A stretch of DNA of 23,857 bases from DALYJJ01 sp031969915 (GTDB lineage Bacteria; Acidobacteriota; Terriglobia; Bryobacterales; Bryobacteraceae): contig DALYJJ010000100.1 in the NCBI GenBank assembly GCA_031969915.1, forward strand, positions 1 to 23,857, in the 5' to 3' direction. The position numbers and the translations under genes were made by a program. Shown piece by piece: positions 7,992 through 13,695 of this stretch; position 1 is the stretch's first letter, and each line of letters opens with the position of its first letter. The notes under the pieces were generated by a model. It was not told where the DNA came from and made no database searches. It was given only the letters and a program-made list of their open reading frames with translations.

Positions 7992-8765
7992 TTATTGCTT
8001 CCCCGGCTCCGGTCCGGCGAATCGTTCCGCCACCCGCTGCAGCGTCGAGAAGAGGTCCACCGGGAGCGGAAAGACGATGGTTGTGTTCTTCTCGGCGCCG
8101 ATCTCGAGCAGCGTTTGCAGGTAGCGCAACTGAATCGCCACCGGTTCGCTTTGAATCTGACGCGCCGCCATCGACAGCTTCTCGGCCGCCATGTATTCGC
8201 CCTCGGCGTGGATGATCTTGGCGCGCCGCTCGCGCTCGGCCTCGGCCTGCCGCGCGATGGCCCGGATCATGATGTCGGGCAGGTCCACCTGCTTCACCTC
8301 CACCAGGCTGACCTTCACGCCCCAGGGCCCGGTTTGCTGATCGAGCACGCCCTGGAGGCGCACGTTGAGGTTCTCGCGTTCGCTCAGCAGTTCATCCAGC
8401 TCCACCTCGCCGAGCACGCTTCTCAGGGTGGTCTGCGCCAATTGCGACGTGGCGTAGAGGTAGTTGGTGACTTCGATGGCGGCGCGCGTCGGATCGATCA
8501 CGCGGAAGTAGATCACCGCGTTCACCTTCACCGTCACGTTGTCGCGCGTCACCACGTCCTGCGAGGGAACCTCCATCGCGTCCAGGCGCAGGGAGAGCCG
8601 CACCATGCGGTCAATCGGCGCGAAGACGAAAATCAGGCCCGGCCCCTTGGGCTGCGGCAGGACGCGCCCCAGTCGGAAGATAACGCCTCGCTCGTACTCC
8701 GCCAGGATCTTGATCGAGGAAGCCAGGTACAGCAACAGGATGCCAACGACGACCGCGAAGAACAT
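7992..8765 (-). CDS. Slipin / SPFH (band 7) membrane protein
   Basis: 257 residues from the ATG at 8765, with GGAGG five bases upstream. The N-terminus is a membrane hairpin or helix (MFFAVVVGILLLYLASSI) followed by the SPFH domain (~20-180) with YERGVIFRLGR, the VTRDNVTVKVNAVIYFRV strand pair and LDELLSERENLNVRLQGVL. A charged helix RQAEAERERRAKIIHAEGE and a tail ending PLPVDLFSTLQ close it. Slipins form ring-like membrane scaffolds and are commonly encoded next to NfeD proteases, which can cleave them. That arrangement holds here: nfeD ends 9 nt upstream. The protein is full length and likely functional. Confidence 0.93.
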   Translation of the reverse strand: MFFAVVVGILLLYLASSIKILAEYERGVIFRLGRVLPQPKGPGLIFVFAPIDRMVRLSLRLDAMEVPSQDVVTRDNVTVKVNAVIYFRVIDPTRAAIEVTNYLYATSQLAQTTLRSVLGEVELDELLSERENLNVRLQGVLDQQTGPWGVKVSLVEVKQVDLPDIMIRAIARQAEAERERRAKIIHAEGEYMAAEKLSMAARQIQSEPVAIQLRYLQTLLEIGAEKNTTIVFPLPVDLFSTLQRVAERFAGPEPGKQ

Positions 8766-8774
8766 ACAGCCTCC

Positions 8775-10013
8775 TTACTTGGACTCGGGTTCCACCCGCA
8801 AGCGCCACCCTTCGATGCCCACCACGCGCACACGCGTGCCGCTGGCGATCTCCGCCCCGCTGACCGCGTCCCAATACTCGCCGTGGACGAAGACTTTGCC
8901 CGCCGGCGCAAGAGCGGTCCGCGCCTCGCCCACTTCGCCGATCATTCCCGCGCTGCCGGTGAGCACTTTCCGGCGATGGGCGCGCACGGCGAGCGTTCCC
9001 AGGAAGACCGTGATCGCCGCGAAGGGTAGGGCAACGCCCACGGCCACCAGCGGCCGGATGCGCATCTCCGGCGGCCCTTCCACCAGCAGCAGCGCGCCGA
9101 GTGCAAGGCACGCCGCTCCCGCCACCCCGAGAATCCCCTTGGAGGTGAAGAACGCCTCCAGCCCGAACAGGATCAGCGCCAGCAGCAACAGCGTCGCGCC
9201 CATCCAACTGATGGGCAGCAGCGAAAACGCGAACAGCCCGAGCACGAGGAGGATCCCGCCCGCGACGCCGGGCAGAACCAGCCCTGGATGCGTGAACTCC
9301 AGGTAGAGGCCGAGCGCTCCGAAGATGAGCAGCAGGAACGCCAGGTTCGGATCGGCGATCTTCGCCAGCACGCGCTCCCGCCAGGATAGTTCGTAGGGCA
9401 CGATCCGCGCCGCGGCGGTGCGCAGGATGGTCTTCGATCCGTCGAAGCGCGTGACCTCGCGGCCGTCCAACGCGGCAAGCAGCGCCGCCTCGCCGTCCGC
9501 GATCAGCTCGATGAGCTTGGCCTCCAGCGCCTCTTTTTCCGTGAAGGAACGCGCCTCGGAAACGGTCTTCTCCGCCAGCGCTACGTTTCGCCCGCGCCGC
9601 TCCACAATGCTCCGCAGCCACGCCGCGGTGTCGCTCTCCACCTTCTTCCGCATCACCTGGTCCATCTGCACCACGGAGACCGGAGAGGCCGCGCCGGTAT
9701 TCGTGCCGGGGGCCATCGCCGCGACGTCGGCGGCCTGCAACAAAAAGAACCCCGCCGACGCCGCGCGCGCTCCCGGCGGACCCACCCACGCCACTACGGG
9801 CACGGGCGACGCGGCGATCCTGGCGGTGAGCCGGCGTGTTGGTTCCAGCAGGCCGCCCGGGGTATCGAGGCGAAGCACGATGGCCTGCGCCTGCTCCGCC
9901 CGGGCTCGCTCCACCACGCGATCGAACGTCTCCACGCTCATCGGCCCGATGACACCGTCCACCGGAAGCAGCAACAGCACGCTCGGAATCCACGCCCGCC
10001 GTTCGCACCGCAT
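8775..10013 (-). CDS. NfeD-like membrane-bound serine protease (ClpP class)
   Basis: 412 residues from the ATG at 10013 (MRCERRAWIP). The N-terminal ClpP-like domain (~10-210) shows LRLDTPGGLLEPTR, the nucleophile region GARAASAGFF with S86, and MAPGTNTGAASPV. KKVESD (K123/K124) offers a candidate catalytic lysine, although lysine placement varies in this family. Four to five hydrophobic helices (~230-345) follow, then a C-terminal OB-fold domain (~352-412, GSAGMIGEVGEARTAL and the closing VRVVGIEGWRLRVEP). Family members cleave the C-terminus of the neighbouring slipin. One oddity: these proteins usually have a secretion signal before the first strand, but here the strand SVLLLLPVDGVIGP begins at about residue 11 and no signal peptide is visible. 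Confidence 0.9.
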   Translation of the reverse strand: MRCERRAWIPSVLLLLPVDGVIGPMSVETFDRVVERARAEQAQAIVLRLDTPGGLLEPTRRLTARIAASPVPVVAWVGPPGARAASAGFFLLQAADVAAMAPGTNTGAASPVSVVQMDQVMRKKVESDTAAWLRSIVERRGRNVALAEKTVSEARSFTEKEALEAKLIELIADGEAALLAALDGREVTRFDGSKTILRTAAARIVPYELSWRERVLAKIADPNLAFLLLIFGALGLYLEFTHPGLVLPGVAGGILLVLGLFAFSLLPISWMGATLLLLALILFGLEAFFTSKGILGVAGAACLALGALLLVEGPPEMRIRPLVAVGVALPFAAITVFLGTLAVRAHRRKVLTGSAGMIGEVGEARTALAPAGKVFVHGEYWDAVSGAEIASGTRVRVVGIEGWRLRVEPESK

Positions 10014-10023
10014 ATCTACCCCG

Positions 10024-10052
10024 ACACTACGCCTGGAACCCGGCGCGCGCAA
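10024..10052 (-). promoter_or_regulatory. Putative promoter of the nfeD-to-glycosyltransferase operon
   Basis: On the minus strand, TTGCGC (10052-10047) and TAGTGT (10029-10024) are separated by exactly 17 nt. The -10 is a weak match. The predicted transcript would begin about 4 nt before the ATG at 10013, a nearly leaderless start. Confidence 0.35.
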
Positions 10053-10116
10053 GCGCCCTCATCACGCCGCATCCGATCGCCGCCCAGTCTCGTAGTGAAG
10101 GCAGAGGAACGCACGC

Positions 10117-10146
10117 TTGTCCGGCCAACAAGGGCCGAGGTACACT
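10117..10146 (+). promoter_or_regulatory. Putative promoter of the sigma/anti-sigma operon
   Basis: TTGTCC (10117-10122) and TACACT (10141-10146) are 18 nt apart. The -35 overlaps short inverted repeats (CTTGT at 10116-10120 with ACAAG at 10128-10132; CGGCC at 10122-10126 with GGCCG at 10133-10137) that could bind a regulator. Because the TTG of the -35 is also the first possible start of the open frame, the true start codon must lie downstream if this promoter is used. Confidence 0.5.
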
Positions 10147-10158
10147 CCGGATAACCGC

Positions 10159-10782
10159 TTGGATCCAACGATCCCACAAGGAGGCCGCATCTCCACGCGC
10201 GACGAGGACGCGGCTCTTGCCGCGCGGCTCGCGCAACGGGATGCCGAGGCCCTCAAGGTGCTTTACGATCGCTGCGCAGGCGTGGTGTACTCGCTGCTGC
10301 TTCGCATCGTACGCGACCGCGCCGCCGCCGAGGATCTGGCCCAGGAGTCGTTCCTTCGCATCTGGAACAGCATCCATCTTTACGACCCCGCGCGCGGTTC
10401 GCTGGCGGCGTTTGTGATTGCCGTGGCTCGCAACCGGGCGATCGACCACGTGCGCTCCGCCGAGCACCGCGCCTCGGGCCGCACGGTGGCGAACACGGGA
10501 TGGTCGTCGGTGGCGATCGCCGCCGACGACCATCCCGTGTTCGCGGTGCATTCCGAACCCGCGCTCGAACGGCAACAACTCATGGGCCGCGTGCAGGACG
10601 CGCTCAGCACGCTCAGCCCGAGCCACCGCACCGTGATCGAGCTCGCCTACTTCGACGGCCTGTCGCAGACCGAAATGTCGGAGCAGCTCGGCCAGCCTTT
10701 GGGCACCGTGAAAACGTGGGTGCGGAGCGCCCTGCGCGTCCTGCGGGAGCAACTGGCGGCGGGAGGCGCCCAACCGCAATGA
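10159..10782 (+). CDS. ECF RNA polymerase sigma factor (SigK-like)
   Basis: 207 residues if read from the TTG at 10159 (translation MDPTIPQGGRISTRDE). Region 2 (~30-95) contains YDRCAGVVYSLLLRIVRD, AAEDLAQESFLRIWNS and AFVIAVARNRAIDHVRS. Region 4 (~135-200) contains LSTLSPSHRTVIELAYFDG and the helix-turn-helix SQTEMSEQLGQPLGTVKTWV. The anti-sigma gene overlaps the stop by ATGA, which matches SigK/RskA-type pairs that answer envelope or redox stress. The start is uncertain: a perfect AAGGAGG lies at 10178-10184, but the codon at the right distance is ATC (10189), not a normal start. The linker between the two regions (residues ~111-129) is encoded by a 56-bp palindrome, listed separately. Confidence 0.88.
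   Translation: MDPTIPQGGRISTRDEDAALAARLAQRDAEALKVLYDRCAGVVYSLLLRIVRDRAAAEDLAQESFLRIWNSIHLYDPARGSLAAFVIAVARNRAIDHVRSAEHRASGRTVANTGWSSVAIAADDHPVFAVHSEPALERQQLMGRVQDALSTLSPSHRTVIELAYFDGLSQTEMSEQLGQPLGTVKTWVRSALRVLREQLAAGGAQPQ
10178..10184 (+). promoter_or_regulatory. Strong ribosome site without a standard start codon
   Basis: AAGGAGG is a full anti-16S match. Four bases after it, in the sigma-factor frame, come ATC (10189), TCC and ACG (10195). No ATG, GTG or TTG follows in frame before the conserved part of region 2. Either translation starts at a near-cognate ATC or ACG codon, or the site lies by chance within the codons of IPQGGR. Confidence 0.45.
10489..10544. repeat. 56-bp near-perfect palindrome inside the sigma-factor gene
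   Basis: The 22-nt arm 10489-10510 is the exact reverse complement of 10523-10544, and the centre GGCGATCGCC (10512-10521) is itself a perfect palindrome. Only the pair T10511/G10522 fails (a G-U wobble in RNA), so 27 of 28 positions pair. The plus strand encodes ANTGWSSVAIAADDHPVFA in the linker between sigma regions 2 and 4. The minus strand, in the matching frame, encodes ANTGWSSAAIATDDHPVFA. Flanking sequence beyond the arms does not pair. Confidence 0.95.
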
Positions 10783-11504
10783 CCTGCAGCCACGTTCGAG
10801 AGCACCTGGAGTTGTTCGCCCTGCGGGCCTTGGAGCCGGCGGACATGGCCGCCGTGCAACAGCATCTCGATTCCGGCTGCACGGAATGCCGCCGGGAGTG
10901 GGATGCGATTCAGGAAGCTCTGGCCGCCGTTGCGTACCTAGCGCCGCCGGCGGAACCGCCCGCGACGCTGCGCTCCCGCGTGATGAACGCCGCGGCGATG
11001 GAGCGCCCGCCTGCGAGGCCCGCGAAACGCACTGCCGTCCCCTGGAAGCCGTTCGCCTGGGCGGCCGCCGCCGCGGCGGTGGCGATCTTTTTCGTGCAGG
11101 AGTCGCGGCTGGATCGATACCGCGAAACCGTTCGCTCGCTGCAATCGGAGGTAAGCCGCCAGACGGCGATTCTGGATGTGCTCAACGCCCCCGAAGCGCG
11201 CGAGGTCATTTTCGGCGAAGGCGCTTCGGGGCGCGTACTGCTGCATCCGAAACTCGGCGTGCTGATGATCGCGCGCAATCTCCCCGCGCCGCCGGCGGGT
11301 CGCGTCTACCAGATGTGGCTGGTGCCGAGAACGGGCCTTCCGGTCTCCGCCGGCCTCCCTGGCGGCGGCGTGCCGGGCCGCGTCACGCACTTCCATCCAA
11401 CCCAGGTCGACCTTGCCCAGGTGGCCGCGGTGGCCTTGTCGGTGGAACCGCCGGGCGGCTCGCCACAGCCCACCACGCGGCCGTTCCTGGTGGTCGGCCT
11501 GTAG
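10779..11504 (+). CDS. Anti-sigma factor, RskA-like, membrane-anchored
   Basis: 241 residues from the ATG at 10779, whose ATGA overlaps the sigma stop; GGGAGG sits upstream. The N-terminal anti-sigma domain has a zinc-finger-like H29-x4-C34-x2-C37 (QQHLDSGCTECRREWD). A Pro/Arg-rich linker leads to one membrane helix (~91-107, FAWAAAAAAVAIFF) and a short coiled coil. The periplasmic RskA-type domain (~140-241) includes GVLMIARNLPAPPAGRVYQM and ends RPFLVVGL. Such proteins hold the cognate ECF factor at the membrane until a signal triggers proteolysis or redox release. Pairing with the upstream sigma factor is inferred from the overlap. The downstream DUF523 gene is convergent, 9 nt away. Confidence 0.92.
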   Translation: MTCSHVREHLELFALRALEPADMAAVQQHLDSGCTECRREWDAIQEALAAVAYLAPPAEPPATLRSRVMNAAAMERPPARPAKRTAVPWKPFAWAAAAAAVAIFFVQESRLDRYRETVRSLQSEVSRQTAILDVLNAPEAREVIFGEGASGRVLLHPKLGVLMIARNLPAPPAGRVYQMWLVPRTGLPVSAGLPGGGVPGRVTHFHPTQVDLAQVAAVALSVEPPGGSPQPTTRPFLVVGL

Positions 11505-11513
11505 AGCGGCGGG

Positions 11514-11993
11514 TCAGCGTTCGGCGAAGTCCATCGCCTGCTCGATCTCGTCTTCGCTGAACACTCGCACTCCGTGCCTTTCCAGAAGCTCGGCGGTCAC
11601 ACCGCGGCCGGGGATCAACCTCCGTTGGAATGTCCCGTCGTAGACACCGGCGTTCCCGCAGGAAGGGCTCCGCGACTTCAGGATCGCCACGCGAATCCCG
11701 TGGTCCCGCGCCACGGCCAACGCTTGCTCCGCCCCGCGAACGAACGCCGCAGTTACGTCGCCGCCGCGCGCATCGAGCACCCGCATCTTGCCATCCAGCA
11801 CCCCCGCACCGTCGCCCGCCTGGATCTCGGAAGGCAGCCGCGGGACTCCCAACCCGCCGGCCACTTCGGGGCACACCGCTACGGCACGCCCTTCAGCCAG
11901 CAGGCGGCCGATGGCAGTCGAACGCCGGTCCTGGTCGCGGCCGTCGTACCGTACCTTCTCACCGAGCAGACAAGCACTCACCAGGACCTTCAT
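11514..11993 (-). CDS. DUF523 family protein
   Basis: 159 residues from the ATG at 11993, with GGGGAGG six bases upstream (minus strand, 12006-12000); the longer open frame upstream runs antisense through tdk and is not real. The family pattern is clear: VSACLLGEKVRYDG at the N-terminus, AVCPEVAGGLGVPRLPSEI, and LKSRSPSCGNAGVYDG. Three conserved cysteines (C8, C41, C112) suggest a metal or cluster site, or a cysteine-based chemistry. The end (TAELLERHGVRVFSEDEIE) also fits the family. The biochemical function of DUF523 is not established to my knowledge. It appears monocistronic, facing the anti-sigma gene. Confidence 0.9.
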   Translation of the reverse strand: MKVLVSACLLGEKVRYDGRDQDRRSTAIGRLLAEGRAVAVCPEVAGGLGVPRLPSEIQAGDGAGVLDGKMRVLDARGGDVTAAFVRGAEQALAVARDHGIRVAILKSRSPSCGNAGVYDGTFQRRLIPGRGVTAELLERHGVRVFSEDEIEQAMDFAER

Positions 11994-12030
11994 GGGTAAC
12001 CTCCCCACGCGCGAGATCATTTCCGTTTCC

Positions 12031-12061
12031 TTGCGTCGTTGCGCATCGAAGCCGGTATCAT
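12031..12061 (+). promoter_or_regulatory. Putative tdk promoter, leaderless transcript
   Basis: TTGCGT (12031-12036) and TATCAT (12056-12061) are 19 nt apart. The expected transcript start, about 7 nt after the -10, falls at or next to the ATG at 12069. No ribosome site exists before that ATG, which fits a leaderless mRNA. Confidence 0.5.
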
Positions 12062-12068
12062 ATCCCCG

Positions 12069-12695
12069 ATGGACGTTTTCCTCTCGAATGCCGGATGGAT
12101 CGAGGTCATCTGCGGCCCCATGTTTTCGGGGAAGAGCGAAGAGCTCATTCGCCGCCTGCGGCGCGCCCGGATCGCACGCAAGCGGGTACAGGTCTTCAAG
12201 CCGGTGATCGATACGCGGTACTCCGAGGATGAAATCGTCTCCCACGCGGACGCGCGCATGAAGAGCGAAGTGGTTGCCGGTGCCCTCGAGATCCTGGCCC
12301 GGCTGGACTGGCGAACGCAAGTGGTGGGCATCGACGAAGCCAACTTCATGGGCCCGGAACTGGTGGAGATCGCCAACCAACTGGCGGACTCCGGAAAGCA
12401 GGTGCTGATCGCCGGACTGGACACCGACTATCTGGGCCGCCCCTTCGCTCCGATTCCGGAGTTGCTCGCGCACGCCGAATCGATCACCAAGACCCTGGCC
12501 ATTTGCGTGCGCTGCGGCAACCCCGCCAAGCACACACAGCGTCTGGTGGAGGCGAACGACCTCATCGTCGTCGGCGCGGCCGGGATGTACGAGGCGCGCT
12601 GCCGGCGCTGTTTCGAGGCCGGCGTTCCGCGGCAGGAACTGCTCGAGTTTGCGCGGCCGGGGCGCGCCTCCGCCGCCGGAAGCCGAGATTCCTGA
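12069..12695 (+). CDS. tdk: Thymidine kinase (type II)
   Basis: 208 residues from the ATG at 12069. It phosphorylates thymidine with ATP in pyrimidine salvage. The P-loop is GPMFSGKS (16-23), and the catalytic base E90 lies in VVGIDEANFM, where the family usually has DEAQF. The lasso segment AGLDTDYLGRPFAPIPELLA follows. The zinc-binding pairs C146-x2-C149 and C178-x2-C181 are intact, and VGAAGMYEARCRRC closes the active-site region. The Ala/Arg-rich tail is short. It lies alone between the divergent DUF523 gene and a coiled-coil gene 75 nt downstream. All key residues are present. Confidence 0.96.
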   Translation: MDVFLSNAGWIEVICGPMFSGKSEELIRRLRRARIARKRVQVFKPVIDTRYSEDEIVSHADARMKSEVVAGALEILARLDWRTQVVGIDEANFMGPELVEIANQLADSGKQVLIAGLDTDYLGRPFAPIPELLAHAESITKTLAICVRCGNPAKHTQRLVEANDLIVVGAAGMYEARCRRCFEAGVPRQELLEFARPGRASAAGSRDS

Positions 12696-12729
12696 AACCA
12701 ATTCGGCCCGATTACCCATCCAACTGTTG

Positions 12730-12763
12730 TAAAGTAAGGAAGTTTAGCGGCTTCCCAAGGAGG
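12730..12763 (+). promoter_or_regulatory. Weak -10 and strong ribosome site that fix the GTG start at 12771
   Basis: TAAAGT at 12730-12735 may act as a -10 box; no -35 is recognisable. AAGGAGG at 12757-12763 is a full Shine-Dalgarno placed 7 nt before the GTG at 12771, which favours that start over the in-frame ATG at 12780. Confidence 0.45.
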
Positions 12764-12770
12764 ACCCCCT

Positions 12771-13643
12771 GTGAGTGATATGCACGCGTACCCGCCCCCG
12801 AGTGGCGGTTCCGGGCTCAAAATCCCGATTCTGTTCGGTCTCGTGATCGCGCTGTTGGGAGCAACCGTTTATCTATTCGTCCAGCTCGACCATGTCCGGA
12901 CGGACATCGCGAAGATGCAGGAATCCATGCTGAACGAGCTATCGAGCGTCAAGGAGGCCTCCAGCGTCACCACCCAGACCCAGCGCCGCAACATTGAGGG
13001 GCTGCGGGATGAGCTCGAAACGGCCCGCCGCCAGGCTGCCATGGCTGCCGGACAGGCCAAGGTAGACGCGCAGAAGCACGCGGACGAAGTGGCCCAGCGC
13101 CTGGCCGCGGAACAGGCCAAGCAGTCGGCGGCCATCAAGCAGGAAGTTTCCCAGGTGAAGGAAGTCGCCGCTGCCGCCAACTCGAAGATCGGCGAAGTCA
13201 GCTCCGAAGTGGGTAGTGTGAAGACGGAAGTCGCGGCCAACAAGACCGAACTGCAGAACACCATCACCGAGTTGAAGCGAGTCCGGGGAGACCTGGGCGA
13301 GACCAGCGGCCTGGTGGCCACCAACGGGAAGGAGTTGGCGGCGCTCAAAGCTCTGGGTGAGCGGAACTACTTCGAATTCAATCTGAAAAAAGCCAAGGAC
13401 TTCGCGCGCGTGGGCGATATCGCGGTTCTCCTGAAGAGGACCGACGAGAAGCGCAATAAGTTCACGATCGAGATTCTGGCCGACGACAAGAAGGTGGAGA
13501 AGAAGGACCGGACGGTGAATGAACCGCTCCAGTTCTACACCTCCAAGGCACGCCAGCCCTACGAACTGGTGATCAACAAAGTGTCGAAGGACCTCATCGC
13601 CGGCTACCTGGCGACCCCGAAGGTTCAGAACACGCGCAACTAG
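12771..13643 (+). CDS. Membrane-anchored coiled-coil protein, function unknown
   Basis: 290 residues from a GTG (translation MSDMHAYPPPSGGSG). A Pro/Gly-rich head precedes one membrane helix (~18-37, IPILFGLVIALLGATVYLFV). A long coiled coil follows (~40-200), rich in Ala, Glu, Lys and Gln with heptad-like periodicity (for example RRNIEGLRDELETARRQAA, then EVGSVKTEVAANKTELQNT). The C-terminal ~85 residues form a separate globular, charged, strand-rich part (NYFEFNLKKAKDFARVGDIA, then FTIEILADDKKVEKKDRTV, then ELVINKVSKDLIAGYLATPK). It may be a periplasmic spacer or scaffold. I recognise no named family, though similar anchored coiled-coil proteins occur in acidobacterial genomes. It is followed by the cyclase gene 52 nt later. 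Confidence 0.85.
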   Translation: MSDMHAYPPPSGGSGLKIPILFGLVIALLGATVYLFVQLDHVRTDIAKMQESMLNELSSVKEASSVTTQTQRRNIEGLRDELETARRQAAMAAGQAKVDAQKHADEVAQRLAAEQAKQSAAIKQEVSQVKEVAAAANSKIGEVSSEVGSVKTEVAANKTELQNTITELKRVRGDLGETSGLVATNGKELAALKALGERNYFEFNLKKAKDFARVGDIAVLLKRTDEKRNKFTIEILADDKKVEKKDRTVNEPLQFYTSKARQPYELVINKVSKDLIAGYLATPKVQNTRN

Positions 13644-13666
13644 TCTCCTTCCGCGGGCGGATCGGG

Positions 13667-13672
13667 TATGAT
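13667..13672 (+). promoter_or_regulatory. Putative -10 box of the cyclase operon
   Basis: TATGAT lies 24 nt before the ATG at 13696. No clear -35 is present (the best candidate is CTCCTT at 13645-13650). No Shine-Dalgarno precedes the start, only the pyrimidine-rich CCGCCCCTCCCTCTC. Confidence 0.4.
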
Positions 13673-13695
13673 GGCCCGGTCCGCCCCTCCCTCTC

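Noticed and set aside
7620..9029. Long plus-strand open frame (469 codons) across the SPFH genes and the nfeD end
   Set aside because: It spans three well-supported minus-strand genes and encodes a compositionally biased His/Arg/Leu-rich product with no motif.
11994..12719. Upstream extension of the DUF523 frame to 12719
   Set aside because: The extension is antisense to tdk, and a strong ribosome site marks the internal ATG at 11993.
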